The notes under the pieces: generated by a model
The model's input: only the letters and a program-made list of their open reading frames with translations
Told to the model about the DNA's origin: nothing
Database searches by the model: none
Made by a program: the position numbers and the translations under genes
Shown: positions 51,662 to 64,000 of the stretch, in pieces
Numbering within the stretch: position 1 is the stretch's first letter
How the letters are laid out: the number at the start of each line of letters is the position of its first letter
Origin: Azospirillum canadense
Lineage (GTDB): Bacteria > Pseudomonadota > Alphaproteobacteria > Azospirillales > Azospirillaceae
DNA length: 64,000 nt
Direction of reading: 5' to 3'
NCBI RefSeq assembly: GCF_025961225.1
Contig: NZ_JAOQNG010000010.1
Span: 300,501 to 364,500 of the forward strand

Positions 51662-52066
51662 ATGGGTGTGGTGGAGCGGATCTGGGTGGCCTTCGCGGCG
51701 CTGAACGGTGCGATCGCGGTTGGGGCGGGCGCTTACGCCAGCCATGGCCTCGCCGGCGACCCGCGCGCCCAGGACCTGTTCCGACTCGCCGGCCAGTACC
51801 AGATGTGGCACGCTCTTGCCCTGGTCGGGCTGGTCGTCCTGGCACGCCGTGCCGGCGGGCCCGCCCGTCTTGCGCTTCGGGCGGCCGGCTGGCTGTTCGT
51901 CACGGGAATCCTGTTGTTCAGCGGAACGCTCTACGCGCTGGCCCTCTCCGGACCGCTTGCCATCGCCATGACGGCGCCGCTCGGCGGCACCGCCTTCATG
52001 CTGGGGTGGGTCGTGGTGGCGCTGGCGGCGCTCGTGTTCGGCGGCCGCTTCTTCGAGGACCGCTGA
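51662..52066 (+). CDS. DUF423 family membrane protein
   Basis: A 134-residue protein with four predicted helices. FAALNGAIAVGAGAYASHGL and YQMWHALALVGLVVLA are the family motifs, and SGTLYALALSG with APLGGTAFMLGWVVVALAAL ends it. Related to E. coli YgdD; function unknown. Same strand as the DUF924 gene, 80 bp after it. Confidence 0.9.
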   Translation: MGVVERIWVAFAALNGAIAVGAGAYASHGLAGDPRAQDLFRLAGQYQMWHALALVGLVVLARRAGGPARLALRAAGWLFVTGILLFSGTLYALALSGPLAIAMTAPLGGTAFMLGWVVVALAALVFGGRFFEDR

Positions 52067-52073
52067 CGGAGCA

Positions 52074-52454
52074 TCAGGATGCGGGCGCGGATTCTTCGGC
52101 GGTCGATTCCGTTGGGGCGTCCGGCTCCGCCGCGGCGGCCTCGTCCTGGTTGCGGGCTGACGGGGCGCAGTACAGGCCGTGCAGAGTCGCCATGACGGTC
52201 TGGGCCTCGTGCCCGTTCAACGAATAATAGATGTTCTGAGCGGATCGCCGGGTGCGCACCAGCTTGTCGCGGCGCAGCCGGGCGAGATGCTGCGACAACG
52301 CCGACTGGCTGAGATCGACCAGATCCTCCAACTCGCCCACCGACTTCTCCCCCTCCGCCAAGTAGCAGAGGATGAGCAGCCGACGCTCGTTGCTCATGGC
52401 CTTCAGCAGCGTGCTGGCGCGGCGCGCGTTGCTTAGAAGATCGACCGTGTTCAT
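52074..52454 (-). CDS. ArsR-family regulator of the BigR/SqrR persulfide-sensor type
   Basis: A 126-residue winged-helix repressor (ATG at 52454; a TTG at 52493 is an alternative). The helix-turn-helix is DLSQSALSQHLARLRRDKLV, and RSAQNIYYSLN is the wing. Two cysteines, C30 in LLILCYLAEGE and C96 in HGLYCAPSA, fall at the positions of the redox pair in BigR and SqrR, which respond to sulfide or persulfide by forming a polysulfide bridge. No metal-site motif of ArsR is present. The last 25 residues are low complexity. It is divergent from a TusA-like gene with a perfect palindrome between them. Confidence 0.75.
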   Translation of the reverse strand: MNTVDLLSNARRASTLLKAMSNERRLLILCYLAEGEKSVGELEDLVDLSQSALSQHLARLRRDKLVRTRRSAQNIYYSLNGHEAQTVMATLHGLYCAPSARNQDEAAAAEPDAPTESTAEESAPAS

Positions 52455-52819
52455 AAAGCTACCGTCGCTGTCGGAGTCCAGGCCTGCGTTCAACCGGATT
52501 GCCCATGGTTATCCCATGCGCGAATGCGCATCGGCGTCCGTCAGCGCTTGTTCGATGCGCCCAACGGCCGGCCTGAATCATTCGTGTTCAATCATATTGA
52601 ACGGTGGGCGGCGCTGTCTACCCGTGGATGTCCCGTAGGCGCAACTCTGTTCCCGGCGCGCGGAATGTTCTATCGGCCCGGGTTGCGGCTGTTTTCGCGG
52701 CGGGCCGCGCGCCTTGCCGATTGAGCCCGTCGCGATGCCGCCTTAGAATCGTTGGAAAGACAGCCGGTGCCGAGTCCAAGGAAACGTCGCGGCCGGCCAT
52801 GGCAAGGAGACAGTGATCG
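52455..52819. other. Divergent intergenic region between the ArsR-type regulator and the TusA-like gene
   Basis: 365 bases with no supported gene. It carries the 17-bp palindrome at 52586-52602, a GC-poor pocket in high-GC DNA, and presumably both promoters. Confidence 0.5.
52586..52602. promoter_or_regulatory. Perfect palindrome, candidate ArsR-type operator
   Basis: GTTCAAT-CAT-ATTGAAC is a perfect 7+3+7 inverted repeat, the form expected of a winged-helix dimer site. It lies 132 bp from the regulator start and 218 bp from the TusA-like gene. Confidence 0.55.
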
Positions 52820-53059
52820 ATGACCGACCAGGGCGGTTCCCACCAACTGGATGCCAAGGGTCTTCAGTGCCCGCTGCCGGTGCTCCGCGCGCGCAAGGCG
52901 CTCAAGTCCGTTCCGGCGGGCGGAACCCTTACCGTCGAGGCCACCGACCCGAGCGCGCCCAAGGATTTCGCGGCCTTCTGCGAAGCGACGGGAAATCGCC
53001 TTGTCGCCAGCACGGAGGAGGGCGGGGTCTATCGCTTCGTAATCGAGCGAGCCGCCTGA
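52820..53059 (+). CDS. TusA-family sulfurtransferase
   Basis: A 79-residue sulfur-carrier protein. The signature LDAKGLQCPLPVLRARKAL contains the sulfur-accepting C17 in the C-P-x-P motif; the second strand has GGTLTVEATDPSAPKDFAAF. TusA-like proteins relay persulfide sulfur for tRNA thiolation, molybdenum enzymes or sulfur oxidation. Its position opposite a persulfide-sensor-type regulator points to sulfide or persulfide handling. Start at 52820 follows AAGGAGA. Confidence 0.9.
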   Translation: MTDQGGSHQLDAKGLQCPLPVLRARKALKSVPAGGTLTVEATDPSAPKDFAAFCEATGNRLVASTEEGGVYRFVIERAA

Positions 53060-53212
53060 TCTGTCGATCCCGCCGGGCGCGCAGAGGTGGTGCTCCGCGT
53101 CCAAGGGGGGATGTGACGATAAGCCCCGGAATCAGCCTGTACTTTCATTAGCGAAGCAGGAACAATAGAGGCGGGAAATGCCTCGAACACGAACGAAAAA
53201 GACAGAAAAAGC

Positions 53213-54142
<930 letters not shown>

Positions 54143-54279
54143 AAACGGCGTGCTCTTGGCATTTCCATCCGGCTAGGCCCGTCTTGGCGCGTTCTACGCC
54201 CGCGGCGGGCCTTGCGCATTTGGGGAACGGGTCATAACTTCGGGTTTCGGCCCTCCGCGGGACCCCTTTCGGATTGATC

Positions 54280-54534
54280 ATGGCTGACCACGCAAACATT
54301 CCCCCCGACATCGCAGCCCTCAGCTTCGAGGACGCGCTCGCCGAGTTGGAACGCATCGTGCGGCAGCTCGAGGAAGGGCGCGGCAAGCTGGACGACGCGA
54401 TCTCCTCCTACGAGCGCGGCACGGCGCTGAAGCGCCATTGCGAAGCGAAGCTGCGGGAAGCGCAGGCGAAAATCGACCGCATCACCGTCGCCGCCGACGG
54501 CTCCCTCGCCACCGAACCCGCCAGGATCGACTGA
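54280..54534 (+). CDS. xseB: Exodeoxyribonuclease VII small subunit
   Basis: An 84-residue helical protein with the XseB signature SFEDALAELERIVRQLEEGR and LDDAISSYERGTALKRHCEAKL. It joins XseA (not in the window) to form exonuclease VII. The stop is one base from the GTG start of ispA, as in many bacteria. Confidence 0.95.
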   Translation: MADHANIPPDIAALSFEDALAELERIVRQLEEGRGKLDDAISSYERGTALKRHCEAKLREAQAKIDRITVAADGSLATEPARID

Positions 54535-54535
54535 C

Positions 54536-55426
54536 GTGCAGACCGACTTGAAAACCGCCATGGCCACCATGGCCGAGGATGTGGAACGGGCCATTTCCCA
54601 CCTGATTCCCACCACCGACCTTCCCGAATCGCGGGTTCTGGAGGCGATGCGCTACGGCTGCCTGAACGGCGGCAAGCGGCTGCGTCCCTTCCTGGTCTGC
54701 CAGTCGGCGGCGCTGTTCGGGGTCAACCCGGATTGCGCGCTGCGCGTCGCCGCGGCGGTGGAGTTCGTGCATTCCTACTCGCTGGTCCACGACGACCTGC
54801 CGGCCATGGACAATTCCGACCTGCGCCGCGGCCGCCCGACAGCCCACCGCCAGTTCGACGAAGCGACGGCGATCCTGGCCGGCGACGGGCTCCTGACCTA
54901 CGCCTTCGAGGTGCTGGCCGACCCGGCGACGCACGAGGATCCGAACGTGCGCTGCCAACTCGTCGCCGCGCTCGCCAAGGCCGCGGGGCCGCACGGCATG
55001 GTCGGCGGGCAGATGCTCGACCTGATTGCCGAGCATGAGACCTTCGACCTTGGCACGACCACGCGCCTGCAGCGGATGAAGACCGGCGACATGATTGCCT
55101 TCTCCTGCGAGGCCGGCGGCATCCTGGGCAAGGCCCCACCGCCGCAGCGGCAGGCGCTGCGCGCCTACGCGCACGACCTCGGGCTGGCCTTCCAGATCGT
55201 CGACGACCTGCTGGACGTCGAAGGGACGGAGGCCGAGACCGGCAAGTCCGTCGGCCGCGACGCGGAAGCTGGCAAGGCGACCTTCGTGTCGATCCTCGGG
55301 CGCGACCGCGCCCGCGCCCAGGCCGCCATGCTGGCGGCCCAAGCCGTGGCACACCTGGAGATCTTCGAGGGGCGTGCCGATATTCTGAAGGCGGTCGCCG
55401 ACTTCGTCGTCGCGCGCCGGTCCTGA
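54536..55426 (+). CDS. ispA: Farnesyl/geranyl diphosphate synthase
   Basis: A 296-residue short-chain prenyl transferase that condenses IPP with allylic diphosphates to FPP. First Asp-rich motif HDDLPAMDNSDLRRGRPT, GGQMLDLIAE, and second Asp-rich motif FQIVDDLLDVEG are complete. The GTG at 54536 is tightly coupled to xseB; an ATG at 54560 would shorten it by eight residues. It is followed by dxs, so isoprenoid precursor genes are linked. Confidence 0.95.
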   Translation: MQTDLKTAMATMAEDVERAISHLIPTTDLPESRVLEAMRYGCLNGGKRLRPFLVCQSAALFGVNPDCALRVAAAVEFVHSYSLVHDDLPAMDNSDLRRGRPTAHRQFDEATAILAGDGLLTYAFEVLADPATHEDPNVRCQLVAALAKAAGPHGMVGGQMLDLIAEHETFDLGTTTRLQRMKTGDMIAFSCEAGGILGKAPPPQRQALRAYAHDLGLAFQIVDDLLDVEGTEAETGKSVGRDAEAGKATFVSILGRDRARAQAAMLAAQAVAHLEIFEGRADILKAVADFVVARRS

Positions 55427-55444
55427 ACGGAGGACGTGCAGAAC

Positions 55445-57361
55445 GTGACCCCGACCACCAAGACGCCGCTACTCGACCTCGTCCACACCCCCGCAGACCT
55501 GCGCGCCCTCCAGCCCGAGCAGCTTCGCCAGTTCGCCGACGAACTGCGCACGGAAACCATCAGCGCGGTTTCGGTGACCGGCGGGCATCTGGGGGCCGGG
55601 CTCGGCGTCGTGGAACTGACCGTGGCGCTCCACTACGTGTTCAACACGCCCGACGATCGCCTGATCTGGGACGTTGGGCACCAGTGCTACCCGCACAAGA
55701 TCGTCACCGGGCGCCGTGACCGCATCCGCACCCTGCGCATGGGCGAGGGGCTGTCGGGCTTCACGAAGCGGTCGGAAAGCGAATACGACCCGTTCGGCGC
55801 CGGCCACAGCTCCACCTCCATCTCGGCGGGGCTGGGCATGGCGGTGGCCCGCGACCAGCTTGGCCGCAAGAACCACGTCGTCGCCGTGATCGGCGATGGT
55901 GCGATGAGCGCCGGCATGGCCTACGAGGCCATGAACAACGCGGGTTCGGCGAACAGCAAGCTGATCGTCATCCTGAACGACAACGACATGTCCATCGCGC
56001 CGCCGGTCGGCGCGATGAGCGCCTACCTGTCGCGCCTGATCTCGTCGAAGCCGTATCTGTCGCTCCGCCATCTGGCGAAGGACATCGCCGAACAGCTGCC
56101 GCGCCCCCTGCGCACGGCCGCGCGCCGGGCGGAGGAATACGCCCGCGGCATGGTGACGGGCGGCACGCTGTTCGAGGAGATGGGCTTCTACTACATCGGC
56201 CCGATCGACGGCCACAACCTGGACCACCTGCTGCCGGTGCTGCAGAACGTGCGCGACGCGGAGGACGACAAGCCGGTCCTCATCCACGTCGTCACCAAGA
56301 AGGGCAAGGGCTACGGCCCGGCGGAGGCCTCTGCCGACAAGCTGCACGCCGTCGCCAAGTTCGACGTTATCACCGGCACCCAGTCCAAGCCGAAGTCCAA
56401 CGCCCCCAGCTACACCCGCGTCTTCGCCAACGCCCTGATCAAGGAGGCGGAAGTCGACCCGGCGGTGCTGGCCATCACCGCCGCGATGCCGTCGGGCACC
56501 GGGCTGGACCTGTTCGGCCAGCGCTTCCCCAGCCGCTGCTTTGATGTCGGCATCGCCGAGCAGCACGCGGTCACCTTCGCCGCCGGCTTGGCGGCGGAGG
56601 GCTTCAAGCCGTTCTGCGCCATCTACTCCACCTTCCTGCAGCGCGCCTACGACCAAGTGGTGCACGACGTGGTGTTGCAGCACCTGCCGGTGCGCTTCGC
56701 GCTCGACCGCGCCGGGCTGGTCGGGGCGGACGGGGCGACGCACGCCGGCGCGTTCGACGTGGCCTACCTCGGCTGCCTGCCGGACATCGTGATGATGGCG
56801 GCGGCGGATGAGTTGGAGCTGATGCACATGGTGGCGACGGCCGCGACCATCGAGGACCGCGCTTCGGCGCTGCGCTACCCGCGTGGTGAGGGCGTTGGGC
56901 TCGAACTGCCGGAGCGCGGCACGGTGCTGCCGATCGGCAAGGGGCGGGTGATTCAGGAAGGCAGCAAGGTCGCCATCCTGAGCTACGGGACTCGTCTGGC
57001 CGAGGCGATGAAGGCGGCTGCCGAGCTGGGCGCGCGGGGGCTGTCGACGACGGTGGCCGACGCGCGCTTCGCCAAGCCGCTGGACGAGGATTTGGTGCGC
57101 CGGCTGGCGCTGGAGCATGAGGTGCTGATCACCATCGAGGAGGGCTCGGTCGGCGGGTTCGGCAGCTTCGTGCTGCAATTCCTGGCGACCAAGGGGTTGC
57201 TCGACAACGGGCTGAAGATCCGCCCGATGGTGCTGCCGGACCGCTTCCAGGACCACGACAGCCCGGCCAAGCAGTACGAAGAGGCCGGCCTCAACGCCCG
57301 CCACATCGTCGCCACCGTGCTTCAGGCGTTGGGCATCGAGGCCGCCGCCGTTCGGGCCTGA
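55445..57361 (+). CDS. dxs: 1-deoxy-D-xylulose-5-phosphate synthase
   Basis: A 638-residue thiamine-diphosphate enzyme that makes DXP from pyruvate and glyceraldehyde 3-phosphate, the first step of the MEP pathway. TPP/Mg motif GDGAMSAGMAYEAMNNAG with NDNDMSIAPPVGA, the catalytic His in DVGHQCYPHK, and transketolase pyrimidine domain with FDVGIAEQHAVTFAAGLA. The GTG at 55445 is chosen because the CGGAGGA site ends 10 bases before it and the typical TPTTKTPLLD start follows; the upstream GTG at 55436 sits too close to that site. Confidence 0.95.
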   Translation: MTPTTKTPLLDLVHTPADLRALQPEQLRQFADELRTETISAVSVTGGHLGAGLGVVELTVALHYVFNTPDDRLIWDVGHQCYPHKIVTGRRDRIRTLRMGEGLSGFTKRSESEYDPFGAGHSSTSISAGLGMAVARDQLGRKNHVVAVIGDGAMSAGMAYEAMNNAGSANSKLIVILNDNDMSIAPPVGAMSAYLSRLISSKPYLSLRHLAKDIAEQLPRPLRTAARRAEEYARGMVTGGTLFEEMGFYYIGPIDGHNLDHLLPVLQNVRDAEDDKPVLIHVVTKKGKGYGPAEASADKLHAVAKFDVITGTQSKPKSNAPSYTRVFANALIKEAEVDPAVLAITAAMPSGTGLDLFGQRFPSRCFDVGIAEQHAVTFAAGLAAEGFKPFCAIYSTFLQRAYDQVVHDVVLQHLPVRFALDRAGLVGADGATHAGAFDVAYLGCLPDIVMMAAADELELMHMVATAATIEDRASALRYPRGEGVGLELPERGTVLPIGKGRVIQEGSKVAILSYGTRLAEAMKAAAELGARGLSTTVADARFAKPLDEDLVRRLALEHEVLITIEEGSVGGFGSFVLQFLATKGLLDNGLKIRPMVLPDRFQDHDSPAKQYEEAGLNARHIVATVLQALGIEAAAVRA

Positions 57362-57559
57362 AGGCGGCCATCCAGCAGAGGTTCGGCAGAGGGCATGAAG
57401 CGGGCGTCCGTCACCCGAGCGGTGGCGGGCGCCCGCACCCTGTACAAAGGGCCTACCCCCATTTGTATAGTGCACGGCAGGGTTCTTTCACTGGTGCGGC
57501 CGTATCCTCTGTCTTACAATTCGAAAACAATAGAAAATTAACGAATTTCGCGGGGTCTG

Positions 57560-58606
57560 GTGTTGCGTAAGATGCCTCAGGTGTTCGCTGCGGGCGCGGG
57601 TCGCGTTCCCGAGGAGAACGGGGTGCGTCCGGCGAACGGGCCGTCGCAGGGCGGCCTGGACGGTAATCCGGATCTGCTGCGGGACATCATCGAGAATTCC
57701 CCCGCTCCCACCGCGGTGTTCGAGGGTGGTCTCCGCTGCAGCGTCGCCAACGCCGCCATGAGGGCTTTGGGCGCCAACGCGGGCCAGACCGAAGACGAAC
57801 TTCTGGCGGGCCTGTTCCCCAGCGCCGATCCGGAAGCGGTGCGCGACGTCGCCCGGACCGGCCAGTCCCGCCATCTGCGCGTCACGGGCGTGGACCGCCA
57901 TTCCTGGGACATGGACGTGACGCCGCTGCGCGTTGAAGGCGCGGCAGGCGGTCGTGCCGTCATGATGGCGCTGCGGCCCGTCGTGATCGATTCGCCGGAC
58001 TCGGTCGACCAGCAGGTGCGCGAGGTCAGCCACCGGGTCAAGAACACGCTGCAGCTCGTGTCCAGCCTGCTGACGCTGCAGACCCTGTCGGCCAAGGAAC
58101 CGGAGATGCGCCGGGCCTTTCAGGAGGCTTGTGCGCGGATCGGGACCGTGACCCAGGCGCACCAGCGCATCCACGGCGCCACACGCGGCAGCCTCGTCGA
58201 CTTCGGGTCCTATCTGCGCGACACCGCGTCCGAGATGGAGGCGAATTTCGCCGCCGGAGGCGCGAACCGGCATGTGGTCGTCGCCGTGGAAGACGCGATG
58301 CTGCCGGTCGATTCGGTGATTCCGCTGGCGCTGATCGTCAACGAACTCGTCAGCAACGCGATCAAGTACGCCTATGCGCCCGGTGGGCCGGGGATCGTGG
58401 AGATCAGTCTGCTGCCGTTGCCGGAAGGTGGGCGGCGCCTCGTCATCGGCGATCATGGGCGCGGGTTACCCCCCGGCTTCGAGGTGGCGCGCGCGGACTC
58501 GCTCGGCATGAAGGTGGCGCGGGCCTTCGCCGGCCAGTTGAAGGGCAAGCTGCGCGTCGAACCGAACGACCCCGGCACCCGCTTCATCATCGATCTGCCG
58601 TTCTGA
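57560..58606 (+). CDS. Sensor histidine kinase, HisKA_2 type with PAS-like input
   Basis: A 348-residue cytoplasmic kinase without membrane helices. A PAS-like segment (LLRDIIENSPAPTAVFEGGL) covers about residues 38-140. The HisKA_2 dimerization/phospho-acceptor box is VREVSHRVKNTLQLVSSLLT, with His in SHRVKN. The ATP-binding part has LALIVNELVSNAIKYAY (N box) and GDHGRGLPPGF (G box). These kinases often feed general stress or light responses in alphaproteobacteria. No response regulator is adjacent. Start is a GTG at 57560. Confidence 0.88.
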   Translation: MLRKMPQVFAAGAGRVPEENGVRPANGPSQGGLDGNPDLLRDIIENSPAPTAVFEGGLRCSVANAAMRALGANAGQTEDELLAGLFPSADPEAVRDVARTGQSRHLRVTGVDRHSWDMDVTPLRVEGAAGGRAVMMALRPVVIDSPDSVDQQVREVSHRVKNTLQLVSSLLTLQTLSAKEPEMRRAFQEACARIGTVTQAHQRIHGATRGSLVDFGSYLRDTASEMEANFAAGGANRHVVVAVEDAMLPVDSVIPLALIVNELVSNAIKYAYAPGGPGIVEISLLPLPEGGRRLVIGDHGRGLPPGFEVARADSLGMKVARAFAGQLKGKLRVEPNDPGTRFIIDLPF

Positions 58607-58676
58607 TTCCTTCACCTCTTGCCGAATGGCGTTTCCTGCGCCATGGATCATCCCGTTGTAACCGGGAGGGATCGTG

Positions 58677-59420
<744 letters not shown>

Positions 59421-59424
59421 GAAT

Positions 59425-59510
59425 CGTAGGTTGGGTGCAGCGCCAGCGAAACCCAACAACGTTGCCATGCGGAGTGTGTTGGGTTCCGCTGGCGCTGCAC
59501 CCAACCTACG
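59425..59510. repeat. Long palindromic repeat (GTAGGTTGGGTGCAGCG type)
   Basis: The 34-bp left arm (59425-59458) and right arm (59477-59510) are inverted copies with one mismatch, around an 18-base spacer. It lies between the converging tlyA and pccR genes and could end both transcripts. The same repeat type is widespread in proteobacteria, and a half-copy is at 46654. Confidence 0.85.
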
Positions 59511-59517
59511 GATCCAT

Positions 59518-60966
59518 TTAAGCTTTCTCCTCGACCCGGCCGGCTTGCGTGAACAGGTATGGCACGAAGCTGCGGTGGTGTTCGTCCACCGACAGTTGGC
59601 TGCCGATGGGCGGGAAGGCGCGCTGCTGGCAGTCGGTGCGCTCGCAGATTCGGCAGTTCACGCCGATCGGCACGGCGGCGGCCTCGTTCGACGTGTCGAT
59701 GCCCGCGGCGTAGACGATCTCGTTGGCGTAGGTCGCCTCGCAGCCCAGGCCGACGGCGAACTGGCGCGACGGCTTCAGGTAGGCGCCGCCGCGCTTGGTC
59801 ACGGTGCGGGCGATGCCGATGTAGGTGGTGCGGTCGGGCATGGTGGCGAACTGCACCAGGATCTTGCCAGGCTGGGCGAAGGCCTCGTGCACGTTCCACA
59901 GTGGGCAGGCGCCGCCGAAGCGCGCGAAGTGGAAGCGGGTGGCGGAGTGGCGCTTGGTGATGTTGCCGGCCATGTCCACCCGCACGAAGTAGAAGGGCAG
60001 GCCGCGCGCGCCCGGCCGCTGCATGGTGGACAGGCGGTGGCAGACCTGCTCGAAGCTGGCGCCGAAGCGGCTTTGCAACTGCTCCACGTCGTGGCGCAGC
60101 GCGCGCGCCTGGGCGGCGAAGGCGCGGTAGGGCAGGACCAGCGCGCCTGCGAAGTAGTTCGCAAGCCCGACCCGGCAGATCGACTTGGCGTCCTCGCTGG
60201 AGAATTTCGCCTGCGCGACCAGCTCTTCGATGGTGTCGCCGAATCCCAGCAGGGCGATCTGGTGGGCCATGTGGAAGGCGCGGCTCGGCCCGTTCAGCAG
60301 GGCGGACAGGCGCAGCGTGCCGGTCGTCTCATCATAGCTGCGCATCGCCGTGTCGCCGTCGTCGGCCACGATCTTCACGCGCACGTCGTGGCGGCGCTTC
60401 AGCAGGGCGGCCAATTCGTTCAGCAGGGCGCCGTTGTGAATCTTCTCCTGGTTCCACAGCTGCTCCGCCGCCTCGTCCAGCGGGCCGATGTAGTTGTTGC
60501 AATAGTGAAAGTAATCGCGAACTTCTTCATAGGGAAACTGCGGGCCGGCGAAGGCGTCGCCCTGTTCCTGGTTCGACAGGCTGTCGGCCAGCGACTGCAC
60601 CCGCTCGTGCAGCTTCTGGTATGCCTGATGGAGGCTGAGGACGCGGCGCGCCAGTTCGGGGCTGGACCCGACGGCGCTGCGCAGTTCCGCGTTGGTCAGC
60701 GGGGCACCGGCGAACAGCGGGTCGGCCAACGCCTCGCGCAGGTCGGCGACGAGCCGGCTGTCCTCATCCTCCACGAAGTTCGAAAGGTCCACCTCGAACA
60801 CGGCGGAGATCTTCAGCAGCACCGGCAGGGTCAGCGGGCGCTGGTTGTTTTCCAGCTGGTTCAGGTAGCTGGGTGAAAGGTCCAGCGTCTTCGCGAGCGC
60901 GGCCTGGGTGAGGCCACGCTGCTCCCGCAGGCGGCGCAGCTTGTAGCCGAGATAGAGCTTTTGCAT
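59518..60966 (-). CDS. pccR: Short-chain fatty acyl-CoA regulator PccR (ScfR family)
   Basis: A 482-residue regulator divergent from pccB. The N-terminal XRE helix-turn-helix (LRREQRGLTQAALAKTLDLS-like, SYLNQLENNQRPL) spans residues 8-50; an ImmA/IrrE-like segment follows (AFHMAHQIALLGFGDT), and the C-terminal DUF2083 part ends with a cysteine cluster, GVNCRICERTDCQQRAFP. In Rhodobacter sphaeroides PccR controls propionyl-CoA carboxylase genes in response to propionyl-CoA. A matching TTTGCAAA-type site lies in the 216-bp divergent region. Confidence 0.9.
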   Translation of the reverse strand: MQKLYLGYKLRRLREQRGLTQAALAKTLDLSPSYLNQLENNQRPLTLPVLLKISAVFEVDLSNFVEDEDSRLVADLREALADPLFAGAPLTNAELRSAVGSSPELARRVLSLHQAYQKLHERVQSLADSLSNQEQGDAFAGPQFPYEEVRDYFHYCNNYIGPLDEAAEQLWNQEKIHNGALLNELAALLKRRHDVRVKIVADDGDTAMRSYDETTGTLRLSALLNGPSRAFHMAHQIALLGFGDTIEELVAQAKFSSEDAKSICRVGLANYFAGALVLPYRAFAAQARALRHDVEQLQSRFGASFEQVCHRLSTMQRPGARGLPFYFVRVDMAGNITKRHSATRFHFARFGGACPLWNVHEAFAQPGKILVQFATMPDRTTYIGIARTVTKRGGAYLKPSRQFAVGLGCEATYANEIVYAAGIDTSNEAAAVPIGVNCRICERTDCQQRAFPPIGSQLSVDEHHRSFVPYLFTQAGRVEEKA

Positions 60967-61035
60967 TGAACCGTTTTACCACCCGCGGGTTATACCGAAG
61001 CGCATATTCGCAACCGTCGCAAACCATGCCCTGTG

Positions 61036-61055
61036 TTTGCAAAGATGTTCGCAAC
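61036..61055. promoter_or_regulatory. PccR-type operator TTTGCAAA-N4-TTCGCAAC
   Basis: TTTGCAAA (61036-61043), four bases, then TTCGCAAC (61048-61055): two mismatches from the TTTGCAAA-N4-TTTGCAAA motif described for PccR. Further half-sites ATTCGCAAC near 61005 and ATTGCAAA at 61089 lie in the same region. This is the expected control site for pccB. Confidence 0.7.
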
Positions 61056-61182
61056 TTCGCACATTTTTCCCCGACGGCCAATTGCCCTATTGCAAATCTT
61101 GTGAATAATCCAGCCATTCCGGCGCGGGACACACAACGCAAACTCCGCATCCCCCGCCGAACGCCAAAGTGGGAAACGCCTG

Positions 61183-62715
<1,533 letters not shown>

Positions 62716-62727
62716 AGGCGCCGCGCC

Positions 62728-64000
<1,273 letters not shown>

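Noticed and set aside
55469..57475. 668-codon minus-strand frame opposite dxs
   Set aside because: Antisense to a full-length, well-conserved dxs; no family resemblance.

Overview
The window looks like a chromosome-scale replicon of a high-GC alphaproteobacterium close to Azospirillum or other Rhodospirillales. This rests on gene content: a fused petABC bc1 operon, an xseB-ispA-dxs-tlyA cluster, a PccR-type regulator divergent from pccB-pccA, a fused fruBKA phosphotransferase operon, DUF6111, DUF1285 and a DUF4159/DUF58/MoxR operon. The species assignment is inference; no rRNA gene is present.

Layout. 1-8.2 kb: a small periplasmic PRC-barrel-like protein, an EmrAB-type efflux pair, then a DNA-repair-looking set (RecD/Dda-like helicase, stand-alone LigD polymerase domain, a second helicase behind a perfect GTTC-N7-GTTC LexA box, and a YdjM-like membrane protein). 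8.4-15.8 kb: a LacI-type regulator divergent from a tight operon of TRAP binding protein, fused TRAP permease, VOC protein, RuBisCO-like protein and DUF1537 sugar-acid kinase, probably one catabolic pathway for an unusual branched or acid sugar. 15.8-18.7 kb: a chemoreceptor and a DapA-family aldolase. 19-25.5 kb: fruBKA with its divergent LacI/FruR-type regulator and three matching operators, one of them beyond the 3' end of the operon.

25.5-36.6 kb is accessory DNA with lower GC and different codon use: an acyltransferase, a zinc-ribbon membrane protein, a DUF433/PIN-like toxin-antitoxin pair, and an integrative island inserted in the 3' end of tRNA-Gln(UUG). The island is bounded by a 17-bp direct repeat (28979-28995 and 36572-36588), with TGTACC repeats at exact 13-bp spacing inside both ends. 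It carries a tyrosine integrase, a serine resolvase with a res-like array, an intact IS256-family element with an 8-bp target duplication, a small HTH-like protein, and one cargo gene for a two-domain protein ending in a PD-(D/E)xK nuclease motif. That protein is the best candidate for an undescribed defence function.

36.7-64 kb returns to core genome: the MoxR/DUF58/DUF4159 membrane operon, NUDIX and cca, hemF, trmL, petABC, small conserved proteins, a thiol-type ArsR regulator divergent from a TusA-like protein, an HDAC-family deacetylase, the isoprenoid cluster, an HWE/HisKA_2-type histidine kinase, tlyA, and the propionyl-CoA carboxylase locus, whose pccA runs off the right edge. Palindromic intergenic repeats occur at four places, one of which forms the 3' end of cca.
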